Of a DNA stretch of 64,000 bases, positions 17,456 to 26,989 are shown piece by piece (the stretch's first letter is position 1; every line of letters starts with the position of its first letter). The notes beneath the pieces are model-generated. The model was not told the DNA's origin. It searched no databases and saw only the letters and a program-made list of their open reading frames with translations. A program made the translations under genes and the position numbers. Origin of the DNA: Arcanobacterium wilhelmae (GTDB taxonomy: Bacteria > Actinomycetota > Actinomycetes > Actinomycetales > Actinomycetaceae); assembly GCF_029632765.1 (NCBI RefSeq), contig NZ_CP121247.1, positions 1,860,001-1,924,000 on the forward strand, in the 5' to 3' direction.

Positions 17456-17523
17456 CATTTCGGGGGACCTCACGCGCCACCTCGCCATATATGGCAAGAG
17501 TGACCGAAAACGCCCCCGAAATG
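17456..17523. repeat. Long-range inverted repeat with central palindrome
   Basis: CATTTCGGGGG (17456-17466) and CCCCCGAAATG (17513-17523) are perfect inverted arms. Between them lies the 12-base palindrome GCCATATATGGC (17484-17495). It sits upstream of the DUF5926 gene and could be a cruciform, a regulator site or a decayed element. Confidence 0.6.
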
Positions 17524-17611
17524 ACACTCACCGGATCTCGCCTCGCTCCCATACCGCGCGGGAGCGGCCTTGCGTCCGCACTTTTGCTAGTCTTGGTAAG
17601 CGAAAACTGGC

Positions 17612-17623
17612 GCACCGGCGTCG
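17612..17623 (-). repeat. Dispersed 12-mer (reverse copy, intergenic)
   Basis: GCACCGGCGTCG, the reverse complement of CGACGCCGGTGC, lies in the leader of the DUF5926 gene. Confidence 0.85.
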
Positions 17624-17673
17624 GGAACGAAAAACGTAACGACGGCGGGCTTCCGCCGGCAAAAAGGAGAATC

Positions 17674-18534
17674 ATGGGCAAGAAGAGCCGTCGCGAGCGC
17701 GAGAAGGCGCCGAAGAAGAAGCGCGTACAGTTTGTGGATCGCCCGTTTAAGGGGCTCGATTTCGAGGCGCGCCTTGTGGCGATGCGCGAGATCGTGCCGG
17801 CGGCCACCCTGCGCGTGAAGCTGAATGAGGCGCATGGCGGCGAAGATGCACTGATTGTGTCGGTGCTGCCGGGCATGGCGTCGGCGGCGCGCCGCGAGGA
17901 TGGCGTGGCGATGGCTGCTGCTCAGACGGTGATGAATTCGGGCGACGCCTCGCTCGATATTGCTGATCGCCTGCTGGCCGCTCTCGAGCTGGAGGCTGGC
18001 GAGACCGCCGCCGCTTCCGAGCTTCCGGATGCGGACGGCGAGCGCCTGGCTGACGTTCTGGATCTGAGCTTCGAGCCGGAGTTTACGGCGTACTCGAACT
18101 TCGCTTTCTGGGTTTCGGAGGATGAGCTTGCCAAACCGGACGTGAAGGCTGCTGTTGAAGAGACCGCCGGCCAGATGGTTCCGACCGTTGAGGTTGAGGG
18201 CTTCGAGGGTGCCTTCTGGTGCCGCATGCAGCGCGAGTTTGTGCGTTGGGTGCGCCCTGAGGCGGAGGCCGAGATGCTCGACGCGCTTGCTCGCCTGCAA
18301 GCCAAGCGTGAGCTGAACTTCGACGGCGCCGTATTCAAGGGTGCGTTCCGCACGTCGGGCATGTTGATCCCTGTGTGGGAGTTGGAGGCTGGTACGGAGG
18401 CTGAGGAGCTCGTGGGCCCGCTGGGCGAGTTTGCTCCGAAGCTTGAGGCTGCGCTCGCTGAGGATACGGCGTTGACGCCGGAGGAGCGCCGAGCTCGTAA
18501 CGGTATCGTTTCGCGTCAGCTCACGTTGCGCTGA
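17674..18534 (+). CDS. DUF5926 family protein
   Basis: This 286-residue soluble protein has a very basic N-terminus (MGKKSRREREKAPKKKR) and an acidic C-terminal two-thirds. It matches the actinobacterial DUF5926 family by its opening FVDRPFKGLDFEARLVAMRE and the SNFAFWVSEDEL segment. AAAAGGAGA lies 4 bases before the ATG; long upstream in-frame extension runs through the upp terminator and is rejected. The function is unknown. The lysine-rich tail suggests nucleic acid or ribosome contact, which is only inference. A motif-built terminator follows. Confidence 0.88.
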   Translation: MGKKSRREREKAPKKKRVQFVDRPFKGLDFEARLVAMREIVPAATLRVKLNEAHGGEDALIVSVLPGMASAARREDGVAMAAAQTVMNSGDASLDIADRLLAALELEAGETAAASELPDADGERLADVLDLSFEPEFTAYSNFAFWVSEDELAKPDVKAAVEETAGQMVPTVEVEGFEGAFWCRMQREFVRWVRPEAEAEMLDALARLQAKRELNFDGAVFKGAFRTSGMLIPVWELEAGTEAEELVGPLGEFAPKLEAALAEDTALTPEERRARNGIVSRQLTLR

Positions 18535-18551
18535 TTTTTGGGAGTTTTCCG

Positions 18552-18590
18552 CCGACGCCGGTGCGCTTTTTGCGTGCCGGCGTCGGTTTG
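18552..18590 (+). terminator. Terminator after DUF5926 gene made of inverted dispersed-motif copies
   Basis: CCGACGCCGG (18552-18561) and CCGGCGTCGG (18577-18586) pair perfectly around a T-rich loop and are followed by TTTG. Confidence 0.8.
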
Positions 18591-18707
18591 CATTCTGTAT
18601 AGATTGGCCTATAGATACGCTGAGGGTGGACACGGTTTGCTCCACGAATTGCAAGGCTGCGACGGTGGAGCGGATAGAATGGCCAGGGTGAACGACTGGG
18701 AGGTACC

Positions 18708-19508
18708 GTGAGCGACGTTGAATCTGAGGGGCGCGAGGCCCCGATCCATGTGGCTGTGATTATTCCGGCGAAGGACGAGGCAGAGCGTATCGGCGCAACG
18801 GTTCGTGCGGCTCGCGCGATCCCTGGGGTGGATATGGTGATTGTGGTTGACGACGGCTCGAGCGACGATACTCAGGGTGTGGCTCGCGCGGCTGGCGCCT
18901 CTGCAATCCGGCACAGCGTGAACCGCGGGAAGGCTGCCGCGATGGAGACGGGCGCGTCGGTGGTTGCGATGCGCGACGCCGATGGGCAGGTTCCGCGGGC
19001 GCTTCTGTTTATCGACGCCGATTTGGGTGATTCCGCAATTGAAACAGCCCCGCTGATTGATCCTGTTTTGCACGGTTCGGTGGATTGTACGATCGCCTAT
19101 TTACCTCCGCAGGAGGGTGCGGGTGGCCATGGTTTTGTCACTGGTGCCGGGCGCAAGGCGATCGAGAACGCGACGGGCTGGGTTCCGTTGGCTCCGCTTT
19201 CGGGACAGCGGTGTATTACGCGTGATGCGTTTGAGGCTGTGCGCCCGCTGGCTCACGGTTGGGGCGTTGAGGTTGGCATGACGATCGACCTGCTTGTGGC
19301 CGGTTTTACTGTTCAGGAGGTGCCGTGCAACTTGCGGCATCGGGCAACGGCGAATGATCTTTCGGGGCAGTTGCACCGTGCCTCGCAGTATAAGGATGTG
19401 CTGCGCGCGGTTGCCGCGCGCAAGGCGAAGCGGATGCGTGTGCCGGCTGATGTACGCGGCCCGAAGGGCGAGGATTTGGCGCCGTATAACGCCTTTGGGC
19501 GTTACTGA
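18708..19508 (+). CDS. Family 2 glycosyltransferase
   Basis: This 266-residue GT-A enzyme has VIIPAKDEAERIGATVRAAR near residue 15, the nucleotide-sugar segment VVDDGSSDDT near 45, and a DADLGDS metal-binding motif near 104. The C-terminal half with SGQRCITRDAFE and GWGVEVGMTIDLL resembles prokaryotic GT2 enzymes of the glucosyl-3-phosphoglycerate synthase/dolichol-phosphate sugar synthase group. It has no membrane helices. The start is GTG 18708 with GGGAGG upstream. It converges with and overlaps by 7 bases a membrane protein with a phosphatase-like domain. Donor and acceptor are unknown. Confidence 0.85.
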   Translation: MSDVESEGREAPIHVAVIIPAKDEAERIGATVRAARAIPGVDMVIVVDDGSSDDTQGVARAAGASAIRHSVNRGKAAAMETGASVVAMRDADGQVPRALLFIDADLGDSAIETAPLIDPVLHGSVDCTIAYLPPQEGAGGHGFVTGAGRKAIENATGWVPLAPLSGQRCITRDAFEAVRPLAHGWGVEVGMTIDLLVAGFTVQEVPCNLRHRATANDLSGQLHRASQYKDVLRAVAARKAKRMRVPADVRGPKGEDLAPYNAFGRY

Positions 19509-21805
19509 TTGATACTTACGCAGATGAGCGGAACGCCAACGAAGATCGCGGCCATGGGAAGCACGAGGCCGGAATCGTTGAGCGCGAATCCGACGATCGC
19601 AAGGGCGCAGATCGCGATCGCCGCCTGGCCGAATGGATTCAGGCTGGCGATATCCAGGCGCCAGCCGCTTCGCGCCTGGCGCCACCCAAACCACGCGGCA
19701 CCGAAAACGAGCGCGAGGATCAGCACCCACACGATTACCGGCACGGAGCCGAGTAGGAACCCGAGTTTCCTCACCACGATCTGCCAGGCATCCCCATGTA
19801 CGACGGCGTCAAAGAATTTCCCGAGGTGTGTGCGCGATTGCGCAGGCCGAAGCCAATCGATGAACGCTGCAACGACGGTGACTCCCGTAGCTACCGCCAG
19901 CATAGCGATCACGTTCCGCACGCGCAGCGCCTTGCCCGCAACCATCAGCGCGAAAAGCGAGAATGCCACGACGAGTGCCGGAACTCCGCCAAAATCAGCG
20001 CCGATGTCCGACGAGCCGTCGATCACCACGGAAGCCACACCGAGTGCAACGATTCCACCAACAGCAACGCCACGCCACTTCACTGCAAGTATCACATATG
20101 CCCCCGCTGCTGCGAGCACCAGCATTGATACCGCAAACACGGTGAATGGCGCATTCGACAACCCGTAGAATCGGCCGCCCGACTGTGGCTGATCACCGAG
20201 CACCGACGGCGAATGCAAGGCGGATCCGTAGATTGCGTCCAATCCGATCACACAAGCCGTCACAAACGCAACCACCGCCGCACTGGTAGCTCCGTTCCGG
20301 CTCACTGGGCTGACAGAGCGAACCACCGCCGGCTCAACACCGGCCGGTTCCTGGCTGGCGGCATCTATCAGCCGACCAGAAATCACGCCGACAACCTCCG
20401 CGCCGACGCCGATCACGCCCGCAATTACAACCACACCCACGACGAAGCCCACAACCGGAACAGAGGAGTTCCACCAGGCCACCAAATTGATCAAGAACGA
20501 TGCCACGGGAAGCGATGCGACGCTGAGCAAAACCTGCACGAGCCAGCGTGGCATACGCATGGCCTTCGCGTGTTTCTTCCGCCACCGCCATAACAAAGCA
20601 AACGCTCCAAGCGCGCTGATACCCCATAACGTGTAGAACACACCGACGACCGAGCGAGTCACTGCTCCGTGTTTTTCCGCGTCTTCAAGTCGGGACGCCG
20701 TATTGGGAGATTCCGCCAGCGAGCTCCACACCTCGGAACCGATCTGACGCGCTCCATTCGGCGCCTTGACACCCACAGCACTCAGGATCGTGGGAACAAC
20801 GTCGGTCAGCTGGATCAATCCGTGCTTGCGGGTTGACCACGAGCTCGCATACTCGCCTGAACCCGCAGTTGCAGCCTCGCTGCCACCCCACCTCTTTGCC
20901 AGTTGGGCGACTCCAGCATCCCTCGAGCCGCCTGCCGGATCGGGAAGCACTAAACTTTCCGGCCCATAGGAAAACACGTGGAGCCGCGCCCGCGAACCGG
21001 TATCGCCCAGCGCAATGAGCATCACACGCGCATCCCCAGCGGCTTTAACTAGTTCACCGAATGCGCGGTCGACTGCGCGAAGACGCGCCTGATCAACGCT
21101 CTCGCTCTCACCTCCACCGAACACCACACGAAGCTTCGAAGCGAAACCGCCACTCGAATCCGACGACGGGTACCCGATCGGCCCCAGATCCGCGAACACA
21201 ACATCAGCATGTTCGAGGCCTTCAGCCTCGTACACCTGCGCGGCCGTTCGCCCCGACAATTCATAGTGTGCACCCGCGGGAACGCCATGCTCATCCGCAG
21301 AAGCAATCGCTCCCCCGCGCCCGATTGAGACCACTTTCTTCCCACGAAGCGCCTGTGCCAACACTCCAAATTCCGGCTCAAACGGGTTCGCCACATTCAC
21401 TTCCACCAGGGAGGCCCACTGATCACGACTCAGCCCCTGCTCCCCCGCTTTGCTCGACAATGCCCCCGCTCCGGCTCCGCACGCAGGCGCCTGCGCGATC
21501 GTTCCAGCATTCAATGTGAGCCACCCGGCATCCGGGCACGCTGTTTCTCCACGCGTGACCACACTGAGATTCGCATTCACACCCCAGCGCGTAAAGCTTT
21601 CAATTTCCGGCGTCACCCGATCATCCACTTGATCCCAGCGCAGCCCCGGAATCCCGACCACTAGGAGCTGCCCACGGCCACCAAAATCCCGCCGTTCGGC
21701 GTCGAACGCGGTTTTCCACGCAGGTAAAGCGAAAACGGAAACGAGCACGAAAAGCACGGCCACCGCCACAGCGATCGCCGCGCTTTTACTCGCTCGAACC
21801 CTCAT
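19502..21805 (-). CDS. Large membrane protein with alkaline-phosphatase-like extracellular domain
   Basis: This 767-residue protein has one N-terminal helix and an extracytoplasmic domain (about 35-370). The domain begins LLVVGIPGLRWDQV and includes YELSGRTAAQVYEA, AHVVFADLG-type and LIQLTDVVPTIL segments, the fold pattern of the alkaline phosphatase/phosphoglycerate mutase superfamily. About ten helices follow from residue 390 on. The usual metal-binding DG/threonine nucleophile is not obvious (GLRWDQV in its place), so activity is uncertain. It may act on envelope polymers. It converges with the GT2 gene. No clear ribosome site is visible, and TATAGG lies near the ATG. Confidence 0.75.
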   Translation of the reverse strand: MRVRASKSAAIAVAVAVLFVLVSVFALPAWKTAFDAERRDFGGRGQLLVVGIPGLRWDQVDDRVTPEIESFTRWGVNANLSVVTRGETACPDAGWLTLNAGTIAQAPACGAGAGALSSKAGEQGLSRDQWASLVEVNVANPFEPEFGVLAQALRGKKVVSIGRGGAIASADEHGVPAGAHYELSGRTAAQVYEAEGLEHADVVFADLGPIGYPSSDSSGGFASKLRVVFGGGESESVDQARLRAVDRAFGELVKAAGDARVMLIALGDTGSRARLHVFSYGPESLVLPDPAGGSRDAGVAQLAKRWGGSEAATAGSGEYASSWSTRKHGLIQLTDVVPTILSAVGVKAPNGARQIGSEVWSSLAESPNTASRLEDAEKHGAVTRSVVGVFYTLWGISALGAFALLWRWRKKHAKAMRMPRWLVQVLLSVASLPVASFLINLVAWWNSSVPVVGFVVGVVVIAGVIGVGAEVVGVISGRLIDAASQEPAGVEPAVVRSVSPVSRNGATSAAVVAFVTACVIGLDAIYGSALHSPSVLGDQPQSGGRFYGLSNAPFTVFAVSMLVLAAAGAYVILAVKWRGVAVGGIVALGVASVVIDGSSDIGADFGGVPALVVAFSLFALMVAGKALRVRNVIAMLAVATGVTVVAAFIDWLRPAQSRTHLGKFFDAVVHGDAWQIVVRKLGFLLGSVPVIVWVLILALVFGAAWFGWRQARSGWRLDIASLNPFGQAAIAICALAIVGFALNDSGLVLPMAAIFVGVPLICVSINQ

Positions 21806-21895
21806 GCCACCAACCTATACCCCGCCTACGACAAAATTTCGCGATCACTTTTCGCGCCCGCAGAATTCTCCCGACGTCGGGCCCCGAAAACGGAC

Positions 21896-23059
21896 TCAGT
21901 TCCCTACGCGAACCCGCAACACAGCCGGGTCGATCCGAGCACACACGCTACGAGCGTAGCCGTAAGCATCGCCGTCGGCCTGGATCTGCTGGAACGTGCG
22001 CGTCTCAACGGAAACTTCGCGAATGCGATGCATGTCCATCGAGCCGATCTGCCCAGACAAACTCTTGTTCTTCGGCGCACGCATACCCGTGCCCAGTTTG
22101 CTCGCCAGCGCAGCCCAGCCGAAAATACCGCCGCGAGTATCAAGGACGGCGAGTTCAAGCCAGCCGTCGTCGGGCTTCGCATCCGGATCGAGCACAAGCC
22201 CGCCCGTAATCTCGCCGCAGTTCAGGAACATCACGGAACGCGCATCGGTTTCTACCACTGCGGTCTCGTCGGCCGCGCCAGAACCCACACGCAACGTCAG
22301 GTGCATGCGCTTCGCGAACGCCGCAGGGATCGCCGCACGCACGTACGCCAACCAGCCAATCTGCTCCTTGAGCTGGGAAGACGTACCGCCCATAATCTCC
22401 GCATCGAAGCCCACACCCGCGATCACGAGGAACGGGTAATCGCCCGGCTTGGCCAGCTCCGCACTCGTATGGTCGCGCTTCAACGCCGCCGCGAGCTCCG
22501 CTGCGTCCGCATCCTGCTCCGGCACGATCATATGCCCCAGATCGAGTGCGCGATCGCGGCCCGTCAATGCGATCACAGCCATATCGCGCTCCGAATCGAG
22601 CGGAAGATTCAAGTTACGAGCCAGCAGATTTCCGGTACCAACCGGAAGCAGCCCCATCGGCACGCCACTGCCCGCGAGAGCCGCACCCACTTCGGTGACC
22701 GTACCGTCTCCGCCGGCAGCGATCACCACGGAGGCACCCATCTCGATTGCCTGCTTCGTCTGGCCCGTGCCAGTATCCTCCGCCGTCGTCGCGAGCCACA
22801 CCGGCTCAGGTAGCGACGCATCCGCCGCGACCCGCGAAAGAGTCTGCTTCAGGTAGTCAAAATCCGCCTTTTTCGTGGGGTTATAGACCACGACGGGAGG
22901 GCCGTCGTTCTCCGCGGCGGCGCGCGCCGCCGGCGTGTGTTGCCCGCGCGAAAGCCGCTTCTTGTATGCGGCCAGCGCGGCCTGATTTTTCCACGCGGTG
23001 AGAAGCGCGAACACTGCAACTCCCAGCGCAATAAGCGCCACTAACATGCTCCAGGTCAT
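21896..23059 (-). CDS. Diacylglycerol/lipid kinase family protein (DagK/YegS-like)
   Basis: This 387-residue protein has an N-terminal membrane anchor (about 5-22) and a lipid kinase catalytic domain. The nucleotide-binding motif GGDGTVTEVGAAL lies near residue 135 and LLPVGTGNLLARNL near 158. VVVYNPTKKADFDYL near 55 is the usual domain opening. Members phosphorylate diacylglycerol or related lipids at the inner face of the membrane. The start lies 1 base after GGAGGT, so an ATG 12 bases inside may be the real one. It is divergent from serS. Confidence 0.88.
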   Translation of the reverse strand: MTWSMLVALIALGVAVFALLTAWKNQAALAAYKKRLSRGQHTPAARAAAENDGPPVVVYNPTKKADFDYLKQTLSRVAADASLPEPVWLATTAEDTGTGQTKQAIEMGASVVIAAGGDGTVTEVGAALAGSGVPMGLLPVGTGNLLARNLNLPLDSERDMAVIALTGRDRALDLGHMIVPEQDADAAELAAALKRDHTSAELAKPGDYPFLVIAGVGFDAEIMGGTSSQLKEQIGWLAYVRAAIPAAFAKRMHLTLRVGSGAADETAVVETDARSVMFLNCGEITGGLVLDPDAKPDDGWLELAVLDTRGGIFGWAALASKLGTGMRAPKNKSLSGQIGSMDMHRIREVSVETRTFQQIQADGDAYGYARSVCARIDPAVLRVRVGN

Positions 23060-23124
23060 ACCTCCAAGGGTACCGCCGCACGCGGCAAACGGTCACGTTC
23101 TGCGGTAGTACCTGCCCGCGCCGC

Positions 23125-23136
23125 CGACGCCGGTGC
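23125..23136 (+). repeat. Dispersed 12-mer (intergenic copy before serS)
   Basis: This is an exact CGACGCCGGTGC in the DagK/serS divergent intergenic region. Confidence 0.85.
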
Positions 23137-23203
23137 TCGAGCAAATCCACGGGTGCAACTTTCCGCCCCTCGGCGCGGGTAGGCGAACGCTCCACAAAGC
23201 GCC

Positions 23204-23217
23204 TATTCTTATACCTA
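23204..23217 (+). promoter_or_regulatory. -10 element placing a leaderless start at serS
   Basis: TATTCT (23204-23209) ends 7 bases before the serS ATG and no Shine-Dalgarno is present. No T-box structure was recognised. Confidence 0.5.
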
Positions 23218-24494
23218 TGATCGACATTCGAATCCTGCGCGAAAATCCTGAAATCGTCCGCGAGTCCCAGCGTCGCCGCCAGGCGAGCGAAGAAGTTGTG
23301 GACGCGGCTATTGCGGCCGATGAGGCCCGCCGCTCTGCCCTCGCCTCGTTTGAGGAGGCACGCGCGGAGCAAAAGCTCGTCTCGAAGTCGGTGGGTAAGG
23401 CGTCGCCGGAGGAGCGCCCCGCGATCCTCGCCCAGGCGAAGGAGCTTTCCGCAAAGGTGAAGGAACTCGAGGCGGCGGCTAACCAGGCCGACGCCGATTT
23501 CTCCGCCGCAATGTACGCCATCCCGAACCTCGTTGAGGCGAACGTGCCCGAGGGTGGGGAAGACGATTATGAAGTGGTCAAGCACGTAGGCGAGATCCGC
23601 GATTTCGCGGCCGAAGGTTTTGAGCCGAAGGATCACCTGGACGTTGCCGAGGGTATCGATGCCCTCGATATGGAGCGCGGCACGAAGGTCGGCGGCTCGC
23701 GTTTCTACTACCTCAAGGGCATGGGTGCCCGCCTCGAGTTGGCGTTGCTGACCATGGCTGCCGATCAGGCACAGGCCGCCGGATTCACGATGCTCACCAC
23801 CCCCACGCTGGTCAAGCCCGAGATCATGGCCGGCACCGGGTTCCTTGGTGCGCACTCTGACGAGATTTACTACCTGCCCGCAGATGATCTGTACCTCACG
23901 GGCACCTCGGAGGTGGCACTCGCTGGCTATCACAAGGACGAGATTATCGATCTGTCCGGCGGCCCGTTGCGCTACATCGGCTGGTCGTCGTGCTACCGCC
24001 GCGAGGCTGGCTCGTATGGGCGCGATACGCGCGGAATCATCCGCGTTCACCAGTTCAACAAGGTGGAGATGTTCTCGTTCATCGATCCGGCTGATGCGGC
24101 CCAGGAGCACGAGCGTTTCCTGGGTTGGGAAGAGGAGATGCTGGCGAAGGTGGAACTCCCGTACCGCGTGATCAACACGGCGGCGGGCGATCTGGGCTCC
24201 TCCGCTGCGAAGAAGTTCGACTGCGAGGCGTGGCTACCCACCCAGAATCGTTTCATGGAGGTCACCTCAACCTCGAACTGCACCACATTCCAGGCGCGCC
24301 GCCTGAACATCCGCCAGAAGGTGGAAGGCAAGAACGCGCCGGTGGCAACGCTCAACGGCACGCTTGCTACCACGCGTTGGCTTGTGGCCTTGTTTGAGAA
24401 TCATCAGCAGGCTGATGGCACGTTCGTGATCCCGAAGGCGCTGCGCCCGTACATGGGCGGCCGCGAGGTGATCGAGCCGGTCGGGCGCGCTTAG
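23217..24494 (+). CDS. serS: Serine--tRNA ligase
   Basis: This 425-residue class II aminoacyl-tRNA synthetase has usual length. Residues 1-110 form the N-terminal helical hairpin that holds the long variable arm of tRNA-Ser ([20 protein letters not shown]). The catalytic core shows the TSE loop (GTSEVALAG), motif 2 ([20 protein letters not shown]) and motif 3 ([18 protein letters not shown]). The ATG is chosen by homology to the MIDI start and a -10 element just upstream. The HAD gene overlaps its stop by one base. Three tRNA-Ser genes lie within about 7 kb on either side. Confidence 0.97.
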   Translation: MIDIRILRENPEIVRESQRRRQASEEVVDAAIAADEARRSALASFEEARAEQKLVSKSVGKASPEERPAILAQAKELSAKVKELEAAANQADADFSAAMYAIPNLVEANVPEGGEDDYEVVKHVGEIRDFAAEGFEPKDHLDVAEGIDALDMERGTKVGGSRFYYLKGMGARLELALLTMAADQAQAAGFTMLTTPTLVKPEIMAGTGFLGAHSDEIYYLPADDLYLTGTSEVALAGYHKDEIIDLSGGPLRYIGWSSCYRREAGSYGRDTRGIIRVHQFNKVEMFSFIDPADAAQEHERFLGWEEEMLAKVELPYRVINTAAGDLGSSAAKKFDCEAWLPTQNRFMEVTSTSNCTTFQARRLNIRQKVEGKNAPVATLNGTLATTRWLVALFENHQQADGTFVIPKALRPYMGGREVIEPVGRA

Positions 24495-25435
24495 TGGGCG
24501 GCCGCCGGGAACCGGTGGGGCCGCTCCCCACCACGCCGTGGCGCGAGGCGCTGGAGGCGGCGGGGCTGCCGAAGGCAGGCCCGCCGCTGATGGTTGCGCT
24601 CGATATTGATGGCACGATCATCCACCACGACACCACGCTCTCACCGCGCGTTGCTCAGGCGATCCGCGCGCATCTGGACGCCGGCACCCACATTATGGTG
24701 GCCACCGGCCGTTCGATTGGTGCTGCAGACATCGTGATGGAGCCGCTCGGCATGGACCGCGGGTTTGCGGTGCTTTCCAACGGTTCTGTGGTGACGGCGG
24801 TGGGCGACGACGCCGGTGCACTGGGCGGGCTGGACGTCTCGGGCCTCGAGCCGGTTCCGGCGCAGTACCGCCTGGCGAGCACGCCGATGCATTTTTGGCG
24901 CACTCACACGTTTGATGCGTCGAAGGAGATGCGTCTGATTTCCCAGAACGTGCCGGGCGCGATCATCGCGTTAGAAACTGTGGGCGGCCCGATCCGCCTC
25001 ACGGAAGAGTTCCCCGACGGCGAGCTTGCGGGGGTCACGCAGGTTACGTCAATCGAGGATCTGCTTGCGAATCCGATCACGAGCCGGCTCACGGTGCGCG
25101 TTCCGCAGATGAGCGCGGGCGAGTTGCTCGATCGCGTTGAAAAGCTGGGGATTTCCGGCGTTGAGTATGCGGTGGGCTGGTCGGCGTGGATGGACATTAC
25201 GCCTGCGGGGGTCTCGAAGGCCTCCGGCTTGGAGGACGTACGCAAGGCGCTTGGCATTCCGCGTGCTCACACGCTCACGATGGGCGATTCGGGCAACGAC
25301 TGCGAGATGCTCGAGTGGGGTGGCCTCGGCGTCGCGATGGGGAATTCCTCGGATTACGTGCGTTCGCATGCGAACACTGTGGGCGAGTCGGTTGACGACG
25401 ACGGCGTCGCTCTGGTTCTCGAGCAGCTCCTGTAG
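24494..25435 (+). CDS. HAD-superfamily hydrolase (Cof/SupH type)
   Basis: This 313-residue phosphatase has motif I DIDGT at residue 37 (nucleophile and acid aspartates), motif II ATGRS near 74, and motif IV GDSGNDCEML near 260, with a Cof-type IIB cap between. Such enzymes dephosphorylate sugar phosphates, flavin or pyridoxal phosphates. Its GTG start overlaps the serS TAG by one base, so it is translationally coupled to serS. The substrate is unknown. Confidence 0.9.
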   Translation: MGGRREPVGPLPTTPWREALEAAGLPKAGPPLMVALDIDGTIIHHDTTLSPRVAQAIRAHLDAGTHIMVATGRSIGAADIVMEPLGMDRGFAVLSNGSVVTAVGDDAGALGGLDVSGLEPVPAQYRLASTPMHFWRTHTFDASKEMRLISQNVPGAIIALETVGGPIRLTEEFPDGELAGVTQVTSIEDLLANPITSRLTVRVPQMSAGELLDRVEKLGISGVEYAVGWSAWMDITPAGVSKASGLEDVRKALGIPRAHTLTMGDSGNDCEMLEWGGLGVAMGNSSDYVRSHANTVGESVDDDGVALVLEQLL

Positions 25436-25445
25436 CCTTCGGCGC

Positions 25446-25464
25446 AACTCGCGCCCCGACGTCG
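25446..25464 (+). repeat. 19-base dispersed repeat, solitary copy
   Basis: AACTCGCGCCCCGACGTCG here is identical to the direct repeats at 58729-58747 and 61887-61905 that flank the restriction-modification cassette. No inverted repeat or cassette is attached at this copy. Confidence 0.8.
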
Positions 25465-25552
25465 GACCCGATCTTTCGCTGTGGGACAAACGTCCCCCAT
25501 GGGCGAGTGTTGTGTGTTACATTCCAAGGGAGTCTACAAGGAGGTAGCCCTA

Positions 25553-26881
25553 ATGAAACGAGCAACATCGCTCGCCGCCCTCGTGGCGACAACTGCACTT
25601 CTCGCCGCATGTGGCGGAACCGCTCCGAACACCACGTCGTCAAGCGCGAGTGGAGCACCGGCAACCGAGGTGAAGGGTGACTACCCGGATCTGACGGGTG
25701 AAACGATTTCGGTGGCGTCGGATTGGTCGGGCGCGGAGCAGGAGAACTTCCAGAAAGTTCTCGACGGCTTCGCGAAGGCCACGGGCGCGAAGGTCACCTA
25801 CACGTCGCTAGGCAACAACGTTGCCACGGCGCTCGGCACACAGATCGAGGGCGGGAAGCCGCCGAGCGTGGCGCTAATTCCGCAGCCGGGCCTGCTCAAG
25901 CAGCTCGCGGCGAAGGGCTCGATCAAGCCTCTGTCCGCGGAGGTTAGCGACGCCGTCGCAAAGAATTACGCCCAGACTTGGGCGGATCTGTCCACGGTGG
26001 ACGGCAAGAACTACGGCGTGTGGTTCAAGGCCGCGAACAAGTCCACGATCTGGTACAACACGAAGCTTTACGAGGAGGCCGGCGCTACCGCGCCCGCCAC
26101 CTGGGAAGACTTCACAAAGACGCTCAAGACCCTCTCCGATTCGGGCTACGCCGGCATTTCGATCGGCGCCGACGTCGGCTGGCCGCTAACGGACTGGTTC
26201 GAGAACGTCTACCTGCGCACCGCTGGCCCTGAGAAGTACGACCAGCTCACCGAGCATAAGATCCCGTGGACGGACCCGTCGGTGAAGGAGGCACTGGATG
26301 TGCTCTCGAAGCTGTGGGGCGATTCGGCGCTCATCCAGCCCGGTGGTGCTCAGCGCACGTTCCCGGATTCGGTGACGGCGGTGTTCGGTGAGAAGCCGGC
26401 AGCTGCCACCGTGTACGAGGGCGATTTCGTGGCGGGCAACATTACCTCACAGACGAAGTCGAAGGTGGGCACGGACGCGAAGCTGTACCCGTGGCCGTCG
26501 ATCAACGGCTCGAAGCCGTCGGTGATGGGCGCTGGCAACGTGGCCGTGGCATTCGACGAGAACAAGGGCACGCAGGCACTCATGAAGTACCTCGCATCGC
26601 CGGAGGCCGCGAACACGTGGATCGCGCTGGGCGGCTTCACTTCGCCGAACAAGAATGCTGATATGAACCTGTACCCGGATGAGATCTCCCGTCAGATCGC
26701 CGACGAGCTGGTGAACGCGGAAGTGTTCAAGTTCGACATGTCCGATCTGGTTCCGTCCGCGTTTGGCGGTACTGAGGGCCAGGGCATGTGGCAGATCTTC
26801 ATCGATTTCTACCAGAAGCCGGCTGATGTTGAGGGCACGATGGCTGCTCTTGAGAAGGCAGCCACGGAAGCATACAAGTAA
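25553..26881 (+). CDS. Carbohydrate ABC transporter solute-binding lipoprotein
   Basis: This 442-residue SBP family 1 protein has a lipoprotein signal (lipobox LAAC near residue 22) and a Ser/Thr linker. The mature domain has GETISVASDWSGAEQENFQ and family segments such as WYNTKLYEEAGATAPATWED near 200 and the hinge TDWFENVYLR. The features resemble alpha-glucoside/oligosaccharide receptors (AglE-like). AAGGAGG lies 8 bases before the ATG. It heads a three-gene operon with two permeases. A strong hairpin follows the gene. Confidence 0.92.
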   Translation: MKRATSLAALVATTALLAACGGTAPNTTSSSASGAPATEVKGDYPDLTGETISVASDWSGAEQENFQKVLDGFAKATGAKVTYTSLGNNVATALGTQIEGGKPPSVALIPQPGLLKQLAAKGSIKPLSAEVSDAVAKNYAQTWADLSTVDGKNYGVWFKAANKSTIWYNTKLYEEAGATAPATWEDFTKTLKTLSDSGYAGISIGADVGWPLTDWFENVYLRTAGPEKYDQLTEHKIPWTDPSVKEALDVLSKLWGDSALIQPGGAQRTFPDSVTAVFGEKPAAATVYEGDFVAGNITSQTKSKVGTDAKLYPWPSINGSKPSVMGAGNVAVAFDENKGTQALMKYLASPEAANTWIALGGFTSPNKNADMNLYPDEISRQIADELVNAEVFKFDMSDLVPSAFGGTEGQGMWQIFIDFYQKPADVEGTMAALEKAATEAYK

Positions 26882-26929
26882 CGCCTGAGCGTGGGCGGCC
26901 TTCGTGGCCGTCCCGCCACCAACTCGAAC

Positions 26930-26958
26930 GCGGGGAGGGGCCACTCGCCCCTCCCCGC
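26930..26958 (+). terminator. Intercistronic hairpin between binding protein and first permease
   Basis: An 11-bp GC stem (arms 26930-26940 and 26948-26958) is followed by CCATTTTC. It probably attenuates read-through into the permeases and protects the receptor message. Confidence 0.75.
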
Positions 26959-26989
26959 CCATTTTCATATTTCACAAGGAAGTGACAAC

